Source of the DNA: Planctomycetota bacterium
GTDB lineage: Bacteria > Planctomycetota > UBA1135 > GCA-002686595
Length of the DNA stretch: 64,000 nucleotides
Assembly (NCBI GenBank): GCA_029259595.1
Contig: JAJDEW010000115.1
Span: forward strand, 62,001-126,000
Direction: 5' to 3'
Shown here: positions 35,354 to 43,774 of the stretch, one piece after another
Layout of the letters: each line of letters starts with the position of its first letter
Position numbering within the stretch: the first letter of the stretch is position 1
Translations under genes and position numbers: made by a program
The notes under the pieces: generated by a model
Databases searched by the model: none
The model's input: only the letters and a program-made list of their open reading frames with translations
What the model was told of the DNA's origin: nothing

Positions 35354-36649
35354 ATGACACAGAACACGTTCCGCGCACCCCGGGGGATGCGCGACATCCT
35401 CCCCGAGGACGTCGCGGTCTGGAAGCACCTGGAGGCCACGGCTGGCCGTTTGGCCGGCCTACGGGGCTTCCAGGAGATCCGTCCGACGCTCCTCGAGGAG
35501 ACCGCTCTCTTTACCCGCTCGGTCGGCGAGGTAACGGACATCGTCGAGAAGGAGATGTTCACGCTCGAGCGCGGGGACAGCTCCTACACGCTGCGGCCCG
35601 AGGGCACGGCCGGGATCGTCCGGGCCTACCTCCAGGCTGGCTATGCCAAGCGGGCGCCCGTGCAGCGCTTCTTCCACGTCGGCCCGATGTTCCGCTACGA
35701 GCGCCCGCAAAAGGGACGCGAGCGGATGTTCACTCAGTTCGACGTCGAGGCCATCGGCAGCCTCGATCCGCGCGTCGATGCCGAGGTCATCCGCCTGGCG
35801 ACGGCCTTCTTCGAGGCGCTCGGTCTCGAGGGGCTCGAGGTGCGTTTGAACTCGATGGGGGACGGGGCCGATCGCGATCGCTACCGCGAAGCCGTGCGTG
35901 CTTTCTTGGCCCCGCGCATCGCCGAACACTGCGAGCTGTGTCAGAGCCGCTTCCAGCGCAACGTGTTGCGCGTGCTCGACTGCAAGAACCCGAGCTGCCG
36001 CGCCCTGCACGACGGCGCGCCGTCCATCCTGGAACATCTGACCGCGGAGAACGCCGCGCACTTCGACGCCGTGCGCGGACACCTCGCCGACCTCGGGCTG
36101 AAGACGATCCCCGATGCCGGTCTCGTGCGCGGACTCGACTACTACACGCGCACGGTCTTCGAGGTGCACGCCCCGGCCCTCGGGGCCCGCAGCGCGATCT
36201 GCGGGGGTGGACGCTACGACCACCTCGTGCGCGATCTCGGCGGGCCGGATCTGCCGGCGGTCGGCTTCGCGATCGGATTTTCCGGGACGCTGATCGCCCT
36301 GGAAGAGCTCGGTCTGCTGTCCGCGATCCCGCAGGAGTCGGCGAGCTGCTACGTCGCGGCCGCGGGAGAAGGTCTCGAGCGCGAGGTCTTTCGCCTGGCG
36401 GAGGAGCTGCGATCCGCCGGTGTCTCGGCCGTCTACGACGTCGAAGCGAAGGCGCTCAAGGCCCAGATGAAGCTGGCCGGCAAGGGCGGGCACCGCTTCG
36501 CGCTCGTGGTGGGGCCGGAGGAGCTCGAGCGCGGCAGCGTGCAGCTCAAGGACCTCGACGCGCAGGCCCAACAGGAGATCGCACGGGACGAAGTCGTGCG
36601 GGACGTCGCCGCCCGGCTCGCTCCGGGGCCGCCCGGTCCAGTCGGGTGA
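35354..36649 (+). CDS. hisS: histidyl-tRNA synthetase
   Basis: Class II synthetase that charges tRNA-His, about 431 residues. FRAPRGMRDILPED opens the protein. Motif 2 is FFHVGPMFRYERPQKGRERMF. The HisA motifs LVRGLDYYTRTVFE and ICGGGRYDHLV bind histidine. The C-terminal anticodon domain ends with KDLDAQAQQEIARDEVV. The start MTQNTF at 35354 matches the family start; the frame is open further upstream but that part is low-complexity. The stop overlaps the nadD GTG (GTGA), so hisS-nadD are coupled. Confidence 0.97.
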   Translation: MTQNTFRAPRGMRDILPEDVAVWKHLEATAGRLAGLRGFQEIRPTLLEETALFTRSVGEVTDIVEKEMFTLERGDSSYTLRPEGTAGIVRAYLQAGYAKRAPVQRFFHVGPMFRYERPQKGRERMFTQFDVEAIGSLDPRVDAEVIRLATAFFEALGLEGLEVRLNSMGDGADRDRYREAVRAFLAPRIAEHCELCQSRFQRNVLRVLDCKNPSCRALHDGAPSILEHLTAENAAHFDAVRGHLADLGLKTIPDAGLVRGLDYYTRTVFEVHAPALGARSAICGGGRYDHLVRDLGGPDLPAVGFAIGFSGTLIALEELGLLSAIPQESASCYVAAAGEGLEREVFRLAEELRSAGVSAVYDVEAKALKAQMKLAGKGGHRFALVVGPEELERGSVQLKDLDAQAQQEIARDEVVRDVAARLAPGPPGPVG

Positions 36650-37290
36650 AGGACTTTCGTCCAGAGGTGCTGCGCAGGTCGGGGACACGTCGACTCGGCC
36701 TCTACGGGGGCACATTCGATCCTCCCCATGCCGGACACCTCCACGTGCTCGAGGTCGCCCGACGCGGCGCCGAGCTCGACCACGTGCTGGTGATCCCGGC
36801 CGCGCGACCTCCGCACAAGCGAGGCTCGAAGGTCTCGGCCGCGCACGACCGCGTGGCGATGTTGCGGCTCGCGTTCGCGGAGGCCGACGACGTGTTGCTC
36901 TACGAAGGCGAGCTCGAGCGCCCGGGACCGTCGTACTCGATCGACACCGTTCGCGAGCTCCGGCGGCTCTGCGGCGCGGACGGTCCCGCGTTCTTCTGGA
37001 TCCTCGGGAGCGACAACCTGGCCGGCCTCGGGGCCTGGAAGGAAGCCGGCGCCTTGCTCGCGGAGGCTGCGCCGCTCGTCGTCGCGCGGCCGGGGGCCGA
37101 GCTCGCCGTCCCGTCCGGCTTCGATCCCGAACTGGCTGAGCGGCTCGCCGCGGGCTTCCTCGAGAGCGCCGCGCACCCCGCCACGGCGACCGAAGTGCGC
37201 GCTGAGCTCGCAGCCGGGGTGCGCCCTTCCCATGTTTCCCGGGCCGTGTGGGAATACGCCCGTTCGCGCGGCCTCTATGGTGGCGCCTAG
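36646..37290 (+). CDS. nadD: nicotinate-nucleotide adenylyltransferase
   Basis: Adenylates nicotinate mononucleotide to deamido-NAD in NAD synthesis. About 214 residues. The nucleotide-binding motif GLYGGTFDPPHAGHL (T/H-x-G-H) opens the fold after a short extension. PAARPPHKRGSKVSAAHDRVAML, SYSIDTVRELR and FFWILGSDNLAGLGAW follow. The C-terminal motif is diverged (HPATATEVRAELAAG for the usual ISST-x-I-R). The start is GTG at 36646 overlapping the hisS stop. The stop TAG is the TAG of the CTAG at the left edge of the 37 kb inverted-repeat element, so the insertion sits precisely at the end of this gene. Confidence 0.93.
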   Translation: MKDFRPEVLRRSGTRRLGLYGGTFDPPHAGHLHVLEVARRGAELDHVLVIPAARPPHKRGSKVSAAHDRVAMLRLAFAEADDVLLYEGELERPGPSYSIDTVRELRRLCGADGPAFFWILGSDNLAGLGAWKEAGALLAEAAPLVVARPGAELAVPSGFDPELAERLAAGFLESAAHPATATEVRAELAAGVRPSHVSRAVWEYARSRGLYGGA

Positions 37291-37452
37291 CAGCCTGATG
37301 AAAAGTCATCCGGCGCGCTGCACGCGTCCGGAAAGCCCGGCCGGCACACGAGAGCCTCGCCGAATCGACCGATTCGCCTCTGTTCTCGCGCACCTTCCGG
37401 GCCTCCCGGTCACATGCATCGCATCCGAAGCACTTTTCCATCAGGCTGCTAG
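37287..37452 (+). repeat. intact 166-bp MITE-like inverted-repeat element
   Basis: The best-preserved member of the family. Terminal inverted repeats CTAGCAGCCTGATGAAAAGT (37287-37306) and ACTTTTCCATCAGGCTGCTA plus G (37432-37452) match except for one extra base. Because CTAG is its own reverse complement, it may be part of the inverted repeat or a 4-bp target duplication. Inside, CGAATCG-AC-CGATTCG forms a perfect 7-bp hairpin. It encodes nothing. The left edge supplies the nadD stop codon. It resembles a non-autonomous transposable element; transposases that duplicate CTAG-like targets exist, but none is present here. Confidence 0.7.
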
Positions 37453-37594
37453 GGGCGTGATGACGAGCACTTCCCCTGTCGTGCGGCTCCCGCAAGGCTC
37501 GCCGAAGCTGCGGAATCGCCTGCGCTTTTTGTTGTCGCACGAAAGCGGCTGCCGACGCCCGGGCATCCGAAGCACTTGATCAACGGTCTCCTGG
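37449..37594 (+). repeat. second, diverged copy abutting the 166-bp element
   Basis: Begins at the CTAG that closes the first element and ends near GGTCTCCTGG at 37585-37594, 24 bases before the next gene. It shares GCATCCGAAGCACTT (37563-37577) exactly with 37421-37435 of the first copy, and the segment CTCGCCGAAGCTGCGGAATCGCC parallels the hairpin block of that copy. Together the two elements fill the whole 327-base gap between nadD and the transferase gene. Confidence 0.5.
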
Positions 37595-37617
37595 TCGGAC
37601 CTCGGCCGAAGGAACCC

Positions 37618-38571
37618 ATGGACCTCTTCGCAACCCTCTTCGCCATCAGCGCGCTGGCGACGCCGCTTCTGGCGCGCGCCGCGCGGCGCTTGGCGTTGCT
37701 CGATCGTGCGGCGGGCCCCGAGGCCGCGCGCAAGCTCCAGGCCGCGGGCGTGCCTCCGGTTGGCGGCCTGGCCCTCGTCCTGGCCCTGGTGGGGGCGGGC
37801 GGGCCCGCACCCGAGCGCTTGGTCGGTGCCCTGGCCGCGCCCCTCGCCGCGCATGCGAGCGCGGCCGCGTGCACGCTGGCTGGGGCCTTCCTGGCGGGCT
37901 TTTTGGACGACATCGGCCTCGTCCGGCGGCCGCGCGCGAAGCTCGTGCTGCAGGTCCTCGCCGCCGCGCCGCTCGCCGTTGGACTGGCGACCGGCGCCGA
38001 AGCGGGAGCCCTGACCTACGGCCTGGCCGTCCTGCTGGCACTCGTCGCGGCCCAGAATCTCGCCAACACCTTCGACCACGCCGACGGCGTCCTCGGGAGC
38101 GTGGCTTGTCTCGGGCTCTGGATCGGCGCGCCGGCGGTGGCCGGCTGCGTGCTGGGCTTTCTGCCCTGGAACCTGAACGGTGGCCGCGGCCCGCGGGCAG
38201 TGCCGACGGCCTACCTGGGAGACGGAGGCAGCCACCTCCTGGGCACCCTGCTCGTGCTCGTGACCGGAGGGTGGGCCGCGCTCTTCTTGCCCGCCATCGA
38301 CCTCGCCCGGCTCGTCTCCGTCCGCTTGCGCGCCGGCAGCCGGCCGTGGATCGGAGACCGCCGGCACCTCGCCCACGGTCTGCAGCGTCGGGGTTGGGGG
38401 AGCGGGCGTATCGTCGTCGGACTGGTCCTGGCGACGGCGCCCGCGTGCCTGGCCGTCGCGCGAGCCGGCGACGGTCCGATCGTGATCGCGTGTGGCTTCG
38501 GAGCGAGCGTTGCCGCCTACCTCGCACTCCTGACCCTGTCCGAGCCCCTGCGGGTGCCCGCACGCGGCTGA
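37618..38571 (+). CDS. MraY/WecA-family polyprenyl-phosphate sugar-1-phosphate transferase
   Basis: A polytopic membrane protein of about 317 residues. The family Asp motif appears as FLAGFLDDIGLVRRPRAKL (about residues 93-111). The second motif is NLANTFDHADGVLG (about 145-158), then TAYLGDGGSHLLG (about 198-210) and a cytoplasmic His-rich loop GDRRHLAHGLQRRGW (about 245-260). These place it with enzymes that transfer HexNAc-1-phosphate from UDP-sugar to undecaprenyl phosphate, the first step of exopolysaccharide or O-antigen synthesis. It is shorter and more diverged than MraY, and N-D-G-x-D is altered. The start ATG at 37618 follows the repeat elements closely. Confidence 0.85.
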   Translation: MDLFATLFAISALATPLLARAARRLALLDRAAGPEAARKLQAAGVPPVGGLALVLALVGAGGPAPERLVGALAAPLAAHASAAACTLAGAFLAGFLDDIGLVRRPRAKLVLQVLAAAPLAVGLATGAEAGALTYGLAVLLALVAAQNLANTFDHADGVLGSVACLGLWIGAPAVAGCVLGFLPWNLNGGRGPRAVPTAYLGDGGSHLLGTLLVLVTGGWAALFLPAIDLARLVSVRLRAGSRPWIGDRRHLAHGLQRRGWGSGRIVVGLVLATAPACLAVARAGDGPIVIACGFGASVAAYLALLTLSEPLRVPARG

Positions 38572-38676
38572 TCCGCGCCTTCCCGGGTTCGGAACGCTGC
38601 CCGTCCTTGCTCCTCGTCGCTCGGCTCCGAATAATGTCCCGCCCGTTTCCGGACGGGGTGGAGCGCGTGACTCGCC

Positions 38677-39492
38677 TTGAGCTACCCCCTGACCGCCATC
38701 ATCTCCGACCTGCACGGCAACGAGCCGGCACTGGAGACGGCCCTTGCCGACGCCCGCGACCGCGGCGCTCGTCGTTACGTCTGCCTGGGGGACGTCGTCG
38801 GATACGGCGCACGGCCGCGGCACAACCTCGATCTCGTCATGCGGCTCTGCGTGCCCACGCCGCAACCGCACGCCGGCGAAGGCCCGGTCGAGCCCGGGCT
38901 CTGTCTGCAGGGCAATCACGAGTACGCGCTCCTGAACAGCGCCGAGGACTTCAATCCGAAGGCCCGCGCCGCCATCCAGTGGACGCGTGACGCGCTCAAC
39001 GAGGGCGAAGATCGTGACCGCACGTACGCCTACTGGGACTTCTTGGGCGAGCTGCAGCCCTCGGCCGACGACGGCGTCGCGATGTTCGCCCACGGCTCGC
39101 CGCGCGATCCCGTGCGCGAGTACCTCGTCCCGCGCGACATCCAGGACGAGGCGAAGATGAGCGCGTGCTTCGAGCGGATGACCTCGCCGATCTGCTTCGT
39201 GGGCCACAGTCACGTTCCTGCGGTCTACTACGAAGACCGCCGCCTGTACCGCCCGCGCGACACCGAAGGCCCCTACGATCTCGGCCAGACTCCGGCCGTC
39301 CGGGTCATCATCAACGTGGGCTCGGTCGGACAGCCGCGCGACGGCGACAACCGTCTCTCGTACGTGCTCTTCGACGGCCGCAACATCACGTTCATTCGAC
39401 TCGCCTACGACATCGAGACGGCACAACGCGCCATTCGGGCGGTCTCCGAGCTCCCCGACTACTTGGCCGATCGTCTGGCGGTCGGCCGGTGA
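38677..39492 (+). CDS. calcineurin-like metallophosphoesterase
   Basis: A soluble phosphoesterase of about 271 residues. The metal ligands lie in AIISDLHGNEPAL (D-x-H), VCLGDVVGYGARP (G-D), LQGNHEYAL (G-N-H-E) and CFVGHSHVPAVYY (G-H-S-H). Related proteins hydrolyse phosphodiesters or act on nucleotides; the substrate is unknown. The start is probably TTG at 38677, giving SYPLTAIISDLHGNE right at the N-terminus as in the family. No in-frame ATG or GTG fits. It is followed 21 bases later by yidC. The 105-base gap upstream has no clear promoter. Confidence 0.88.
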   Translation: MSYPLTAIISDLHGNEPALETALADARDRGARRYVCLGDVVGYGARPRHNLDLVMRLCVPTPQPHAGEGPVEPGLCLQGNHEYALLNSAEDFNPKARAAIQWTRDALNEGEDRDRTYAYWDFLGELQPSADDGVAMFAHGSPRDPVREYLVPRDIQDEAKMSACFERMTSPICFVGHSHVPAVYYEDRRLYRPRDTEGPYDLGQTPAVRVIINVGSVGQPRDGDNRLSYVLFDGRNITFIRLAYDIETAQRAIRAVSELPDYLADRLAVGR

Positions 39493-39513
39493 TCCCCCCG
39501 ACCGAGGTATCTC

Positions 39514-41517
39514 GTGGATAGGCGTTTCGCGCTGGCCTTCTTCCTGTCGCTGGTCGTCCTCTTCGTCTGGTTCTCGCTCCAGCCTCCGCCGCCGGAGGTG
39601 CCGGTGGAACCGGCCGGGAGCGTGGAGCAAGCCTCTGCCGCCGTGGCGGAAGGGGGCGGGAACAGCGTGGCGCCGAGCGCGGCGGAGGGCGAGGCACGGC
39701 CCGCCGCCACGGTAGCCGCCAGCGAGGAAAAGGAGATCGTTCTCGAGGTCGGCCGCCCGAACGGCGTGCAGACGCGGCCCGGACACTACCTCGCGGTCTT
39801 CTCGAACCGGGGCGGGGTGCTACGCGAGCTCTCCTTCGGAAGCTACTACACGGTGCTCGGGCTCTCGGCCCAAGAGCGCGCCGACACGTCCTTCTGGATG
39901 CCGGCCGTGAAGTCCTACGAGACGGCCTCGGGTGCGACCGCGTCCATGCTCTTCGAGCCGGGCACTTCGGCCCGCGCGCTTGCACCGGGCGGCCTCGACG
40001 ACGTCCTCTGGGAGTGGGAGGAGATCAAGGGCGCGGAGCCGGGCATGCGCTTTCGCTATGGACCGGGCACCGGTGTCGTCTTCACGAAGGAGATCACCTT
40101 TCCGCAGGACACGTACCACGTCCGCCTGGTCCTCACGCTCGAGAACACCGGCTTCGAAGGCAAGTCGCGCAAGGCCGAGTTCTCGCTCGTGCCCGCAGGC
40201 TGCATGCCCGAGGAACTCGGGGACAGCTTCTATCCCGAGCCGCGTTCGGTCGCCGTCGGTTGGGACAAGGACGACGAGCGCTACGAATTCGAGGACAAGG
40301 ACGCGCAGAGTGCCAAACCGCCGGGCGAGGCCTTCCAGTTGCCGCTGCCCATCTCTCTGGCGGGCGTCCACAACAAGTACTTCGCGTTCCTTCTACGGGG
40401 TACCGACGGCGCGAGCCGGGCCACGATGGTCGGGGCGCGCTATCGGCCGGTCGAGCCCTTGCCGCCGCCGCCCGGCGAGAAGGGCCCGGGGCCGCTGATT
40501 CAAACGGCGGTGCAGCTCAACCTCACGATCCCGTCGCCCGGCGAGACGGAGAGGTACGAGTACCTCGCGTATGTCGGCCCCAAGTCGCGCGAGTCGATGA
40601 TCGCGGACTTCGAAGGCCACGAGGTGGTGCTCGACGCGGACCTGTCCGGCTGGACGATCTTCTCCGTGATCGGGCGTGGCCTGCTGTTCATTCTCGGGTT
40701 GTTCCACGCCGTGACCGGGAACTGGGGCATCTCGATCATCCTCTTGACGATCTGCGTGCGCGCGGTGTTGTTCCCGCTGAACCGTCGTTCGCAGACGGCG
40801 ATGGCGCGCTATCAGAAGAAGATGAAGCGCGTCCAGCCGAAGCTGAACGAGATCAAGGAGCGCTTCAAGAACGACCCGCAGAAGCAGCGGGAGGCCCAGG
40901 CCCGCATCATGCAGGAAGAGCGCGCCTTTCCGCCGCTCGGTGGCTGCATGCCGGTCCTGCTGCAGATCCCCATTTTCTTCGGCCTCTTCGCCGCACTGCG
41001 CACCAGCTTCGACCTCCGCCAGGCGCCCTTCCTGGGCTGGATCCATGACCTGTCGCGTCCGGATCACCTGCTGCAGCTCGACCTCGAGATCCCGCTCCTG
41101 ATCACGACCTTGGATCTCACGTACCTGAACATCTTGCCGCTCTTGATGGTCGTGCTCTGGATCCTCCAGCAGAAGGGGATGCCCGCACCGGCCGACGAGC
41201 AGGCCGCGCGCATGCAGAAGATGATGATGTTCATGCCGATCATGTTCGGCTTCCTGCTCTACAACTACGCGGCAGGACTTTCGCTCTACATGATCACGCA
41301 GTCGGGCCTCGGCATCGTCGAGCAGCGCTTCATCAAGAAGATGTGGCCGATCGACGACAACGAGCCCGAGGTCAAGAAGCGTGCGGGCTGTGGACCCTTC
41401 AGCGGCATGCTCGAGAACCTGGCGGAGAAGCAGCGCGCACAGGTCAAGCGCGTGGAAGAGATGAAGCGCCAACAGCAGTCGCAGGGCGCGCGCAAGCAGA
41501 AGAAGCGCAAGCGCTGA
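39514..41517 (+). CDS. yidC: membrane protein insertase YidC
   Basis: Inserts and folds inner-membrane proteins, alone or with SecYEG. About 667 residues. The first helix (about 4-22, ALAFFLSLVVLFVWFSL) is followed by a Pro/Ala-rich linker and a large periplasmic beta domain (about 65-370), the gram-negative type. The conserved core starts near residue 385: NWGISIILLTICVRAVLFPL with its membrane-buried Arg, then QTAMARYQKKMKRVQPKLNE, GGCMPVLLQIPIFFGLFAAL, and the final helices ending at YMITQSGLGIVEQ. A Lys-rich tail ends in RKQKKRKR. GTG at 39514 is the start. mnmE follows after 17 bases, a common yidC-mnmE order. Confidence 0.96.
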   Translation: MDRRFALAFFLSLVVLFVWFSLQPPPPEVPVEPAGSVEQASAAVAEGGGNSVAPSAAEGEARPAATVAASEEKEIVLEVGRPNGVQTRPGHYLAVFSNRGGVLRELSFGSYYTVLGLSAQERADTSFWMPAVKSYETASGATASMLFEPGTSARALAPGGLDDVLWEWEEIKGAEPGMRFRYGPGTGVVFTKEITFPQDTYHVRLVLTLENTGFEGKSRKAEFSLVPAGCMPEELGDSFYPEPRSVAVGWDKDDERYEFEDKDAQSAKPPGEAFQLPLPISLAGVHNKYFAFLLRGTDGASRATMVGARYRPVEPLPPPPGEKGPGPLIQTAVQLNLTIPSPGETERYEYLAYVGPKSRESMIADFEGHEVVLDADLSGWTIFSVIGRGLLFILGLFHAVTGNWGISIILLTICVRAVLFPLNRRSQTAMARYQKKMKRVQPKLNEIKERFKNDPQKQREAQARIMQEERAFPPLGGCMPVLLQIPIFFGLFAALRTSFDLRQAPFLGWIHDLSRPDHLLQLDLEIPLLITTLDLTYLNILPLLMVVLWILQQKGMPAPADEQAARMQKMMMFMPIMFGFLLYNYAAGLSLYMITQSGLGIVEQRFIKKMWPIDDNEPEVKKRAGCGPFSGMLENLAEKQRAQVKRVEEMKRQQQSQGARKQKKRKR

Positions 41518-41534
41518 ACCGCGCGGAGACGCCC

Positions 41535-42959
41535 ATGCGTGCTCCGAACGGTGCCGACACGATTGCCGCGATCGCTTCGCCGCCGGGACCGGCGGAACGC
41601 GGGATCGTCCGCATCTCCGGCCCCGCGGCACGGTTCTGCCTGGGCCAGTTGTTCCAGGCCGAAGCGGGTGAGCTCTCCGGCGAACGGGGCCTCTGGTCCG
41701 GCCGCGTGGACGATGGCCGCGGCACGCAACCCGCGCTCGTCGTCTGGATGCCCGCGCCCCGGAGCTTCACACGCGAGGACGTGGCCGAGCTGCACGTGCC
41801 CGGACACCCGGCCCTCCTGAACGCCGTTCTGACGGCCGTGTTGCGCACCGGGGTACGCCTGGCGCGTCCGGGTGAATTCACGCGCCGGGCCTTCGAGAAC
41901 GGACGCATCGACCTCTCCCAGGCCGAGGGCCTCCTGGCCTTCGTCGAGGCCGCACAGGAAGCCGAATGCCGCGCCGGCGCGCGGTTGCTCGACGGCGGAC
42001 TCGCCCGTCGCGTCGCCCACCTGCGCGCGGGCTTGGAGGACCTGGCGGCGCTGTGCGAGGCCAGCCTCGACTTCGACGAGGCCGATACCCAGGACGTCGC
42101 GACCGATGAGCTGCTCGGACTCGCGCGCGATCGTACGCAGGAGCTCGCGGCTGCCCTCGGCTGGGAGGTCGCGCGCCAGCCTCCGGGTGTCGCACCGCGC
42201 GTGCAGCTGTTCGGCGCTCCGAATGCGGGCAAGAGCTCGCTCTTCAACGCTCTCGCCGCGGGCGCGGGCTGCAGCTCGGCGGCCATCGTCAACCCGCTGG
42301 CGGGAACGACCCGCGACTCCCTGCACGCTCTGCTCGCGCTGGGGGGTGGACGCGAGGTCCTGCTCGCCGACGCCCCGGGGCTCGAGCCGGGGAGTGGCGT
42401 GGCCGACGTGCGCGCGCAGGAACTCGCGGCGGACGCCCGACGCTCGGCTGACCTCGTCCTGTGGGTCGTCGACGCGCGTCGTGGCGTCGTTGCGGACGAG
42501 CTCGATCGAGAGCGCCAGTTCCTGACGCGGCCGACGCCGGTCGTCTTGGTGTGGAACCAGACCGACCGGGTCGACGCCGTCGAGCTCGGCGCACGAGGAG
42601 CCTGGATGCTGCGTTGGTCGCTGGCCGGTCGGGTCGAGCTGGCCCTGGCTCCGGGGCAGGCGGCGCAGGGGCTGGAGGCCCTGCGGGGGGCGATCCTGAA
42701 CGTGCTCTTCGGAGCGGGCGAGAGCGAGACCCCCTCCGCCGGCCTGGCGCGCGAGCTCTTCGTGCGTCACCGACGCAGTCTGGAAGAGGCCGCGCAGGCC
42801 CTCGCGAGCGCCTCGCAGGCCCTGGCCGCGGGCCAGGCCCTCGACCTCTGCGCGGAGGAGCTGCGGGACGTCGTGCGGGCCCTGGACGGGATCTTCGGGC
42901 GGACGCTGCCCGAGGACCTCCTGGACCGCATCTTCGCGCGCTTCTGTCTGGGCAAATGA
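41535..42959 (+). CDS. mnmE: tRNA modification GTPase MnmE
   Basis: With MnmG, MnmE makes the cmnm5 modification at U34 of tRNAs. About 474 residues. The N-terminal folate-binding domain opens with DTIAAIASPPGPAERGIVRISG, and ARPGEFTRRAFENGRIDLSQAE follows. The G domain has P-loop FGAPNAGKSSLFNAL (about 223-237), LAGTTRDSL for G2, and DAPGLEPG where the family has D-T-A-G-L-R. G4 reads NQTD. The C-terminal FCLGK keeps the catalytic Cys. The changed G3 loop is unusual but other landmarks are intact, so I expect a functional enzyme. The mnmG gene is not in the window. Confidence 0.93.
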   Translation: MRAPNGADTIAAIASPPGPAERGIVRISGPAARFCLGQLFQAEAGELSGERGLWSGRVDDGRGTQPALVVWMPAPRSFTREDVAELHVPGHPALLNAVLTAVLRTGVRLARPGEFTRRAFENGRIDLSQAEGLLAFVEAAQEAECRAGARLLDGGLARRVAHLRAGLEDLAALCEASLDFDEADTQDVATDELLGLARDRTQELAAALGWEVARQPPGVAPRVQLFGAPNAGKSSLFNALAAGAGCSSAAIVNPLAGTTRDSLHALLALGGGREVLLADAPGLEPGSGVADVRAQELAADARRSADLVLWVVDARRGVVADELDRERQFLTRPTPVVLVWNQTDRVDAVELGARGAWMLRWSLAGRVELALAPGQAAQGLEALRGAILNVLFGAGESETPSAGLARELFVRHRRSLEEAAQALASASQALAAGQALDLCAEELRDVVRALDGIFGRTLPEDLLDRIFARFCLGK

Positions 42960-42973
42960 GCCTGGGCTCGGAG

Positions 42974-42991
42974 CCCCGGCAAGGGCCGGGG
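42974..42991 (+). terminator. GC hairpin after mnmE
   Basis: CCCCGGC and GCCGGGG form a perfect 7-bp stem around AAGG, 14 bases after the mnmE stop. No T-run follows, so the termination role is only probable. Confidence 0.45.
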
Positions 42992-43129
42992 GCGGGGTCT
43001 GGCGAGCGGCGGGGAGGCTCGCCCAGGGCCCTGGCGGCGGAAGAACCGGGGGCCTGGCGGCCCGGAGTGGGGTCCGTCCCCGGGCTCGGACACCCCCCAT
43101 CTCTGGCGTTGTTCGGCCCCCCTTCGACG

Positions 43130-43150
43130 TTGACACACAACATGTAGAGT
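43130..43150 (+). promoter_or_regulatory. -35 hexamer overlapping a candidate NrdR box
   Basis: TTGACA (43130-43135) is a perfect -35 hexamer. It overlaps ACACAACATGTAGAGT (43135-43150), which matches the NrdR box consensus (ACACWATATATWGTGT) at 13 of 16 positions. It lies 156 bases before nrdR in a 347-base gene-free, GC-rich stretch where it is one of few AT-containing islands. Only one box is evident; NrdR normally binds a tandem pair, and the -10 is unclear. Confidence 0.5.
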
Positions 43151-43306
43151 GGTCTCCTGGGCCGCTTCGGGGGGGGAGCGCCGCTTCACCCCTTCGACCC
43201 GCTCGAGCGCGCAGGGGTGTCGGCCCCGACGGTCCTTTCCACGGTTGCTCCGGGCGCCCGTCGGAAGGGAGGCGGGCTCCCGAGCGGTCGCCCCTGCACC
43301 AATCCC

Positions 43307-43774
43307 ATGAGATGCCCTCGTTGCAAGGCGGACAAGGACCGCGTAGTCGATTCGCGCACCTCCGGTGACGGAGCCGCGATCCGGCGCCGGCGCGAGTGCC
43401 TGGAGTGCTTCCTGCGCTTCACGACCTACGAGCGGATCGAGAACACCCCCCTGCGGGTCGTGAAGAAGAGCGGAGAGCGCGTGCGCTTCGACCGCGAGCG
43501 CATCCTGGCGGGCATGGTGCGGGCCTGCGAGAAGCTGAATGTCCCGATCAAGGACCTCGAGGACGCCACCTCGCGGATCGAGGTCCGCTGTCACGAAGAA
43601 TACGACCGCGAAGTGCCCAGCGCGGTCATCGGCAACCTCGTGATGGAAGAGCTGCGCGAGCTCAATCAGGTCGCCTACGTGCGCTTTGCGAGCGTCTATC
43701 GCGAGTTCAAGGACGTGAGCCAATTCCTCGACGAGCTGAAGCCCATCCTCGAAGGTAAGAACGCCGGCCAGTGA
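43307..43774 (+). CDS. nrdR: transcriptional repressor NrdR
   Basis: A zinc-ribbon/ATP-cone repressor of ribonucleotide reductase genes that senses dATP/ATP. About 155 residues. The zinc ribbon is MRCPRCKADKDRVVDSR and RRRRECLECFLRFTTYE (two C-x2-C pairs). The ATP-cone runs from VVKKSGERVRFDRERIL to VAYVRFASVYREFKDVSQFL. The ATG at 43307 gives the family start MRCPRC; the longer frame from 43217 is not supported. Its stop overlaps the GTG of the ATP-cone/NrdD-like gene (GTGA), linking the repressor to a probable nucleotide-sensing partner, and a candidate NrdR box lies upstream. Confidence 0.95.
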   Translation: MRCPRCKADKDRVVDSRTSGDGAAIRRRRECLECFLRFTTYERIENTPLRVVKKSGERVRFDRERILAGMVRACEKLNVPIKDLEDATSRIEVRCHEEYDREVPSAVIGNLVMEELRELNQVAYVRFASVYREFKDVSQFLDELKPILEGKNAGQ

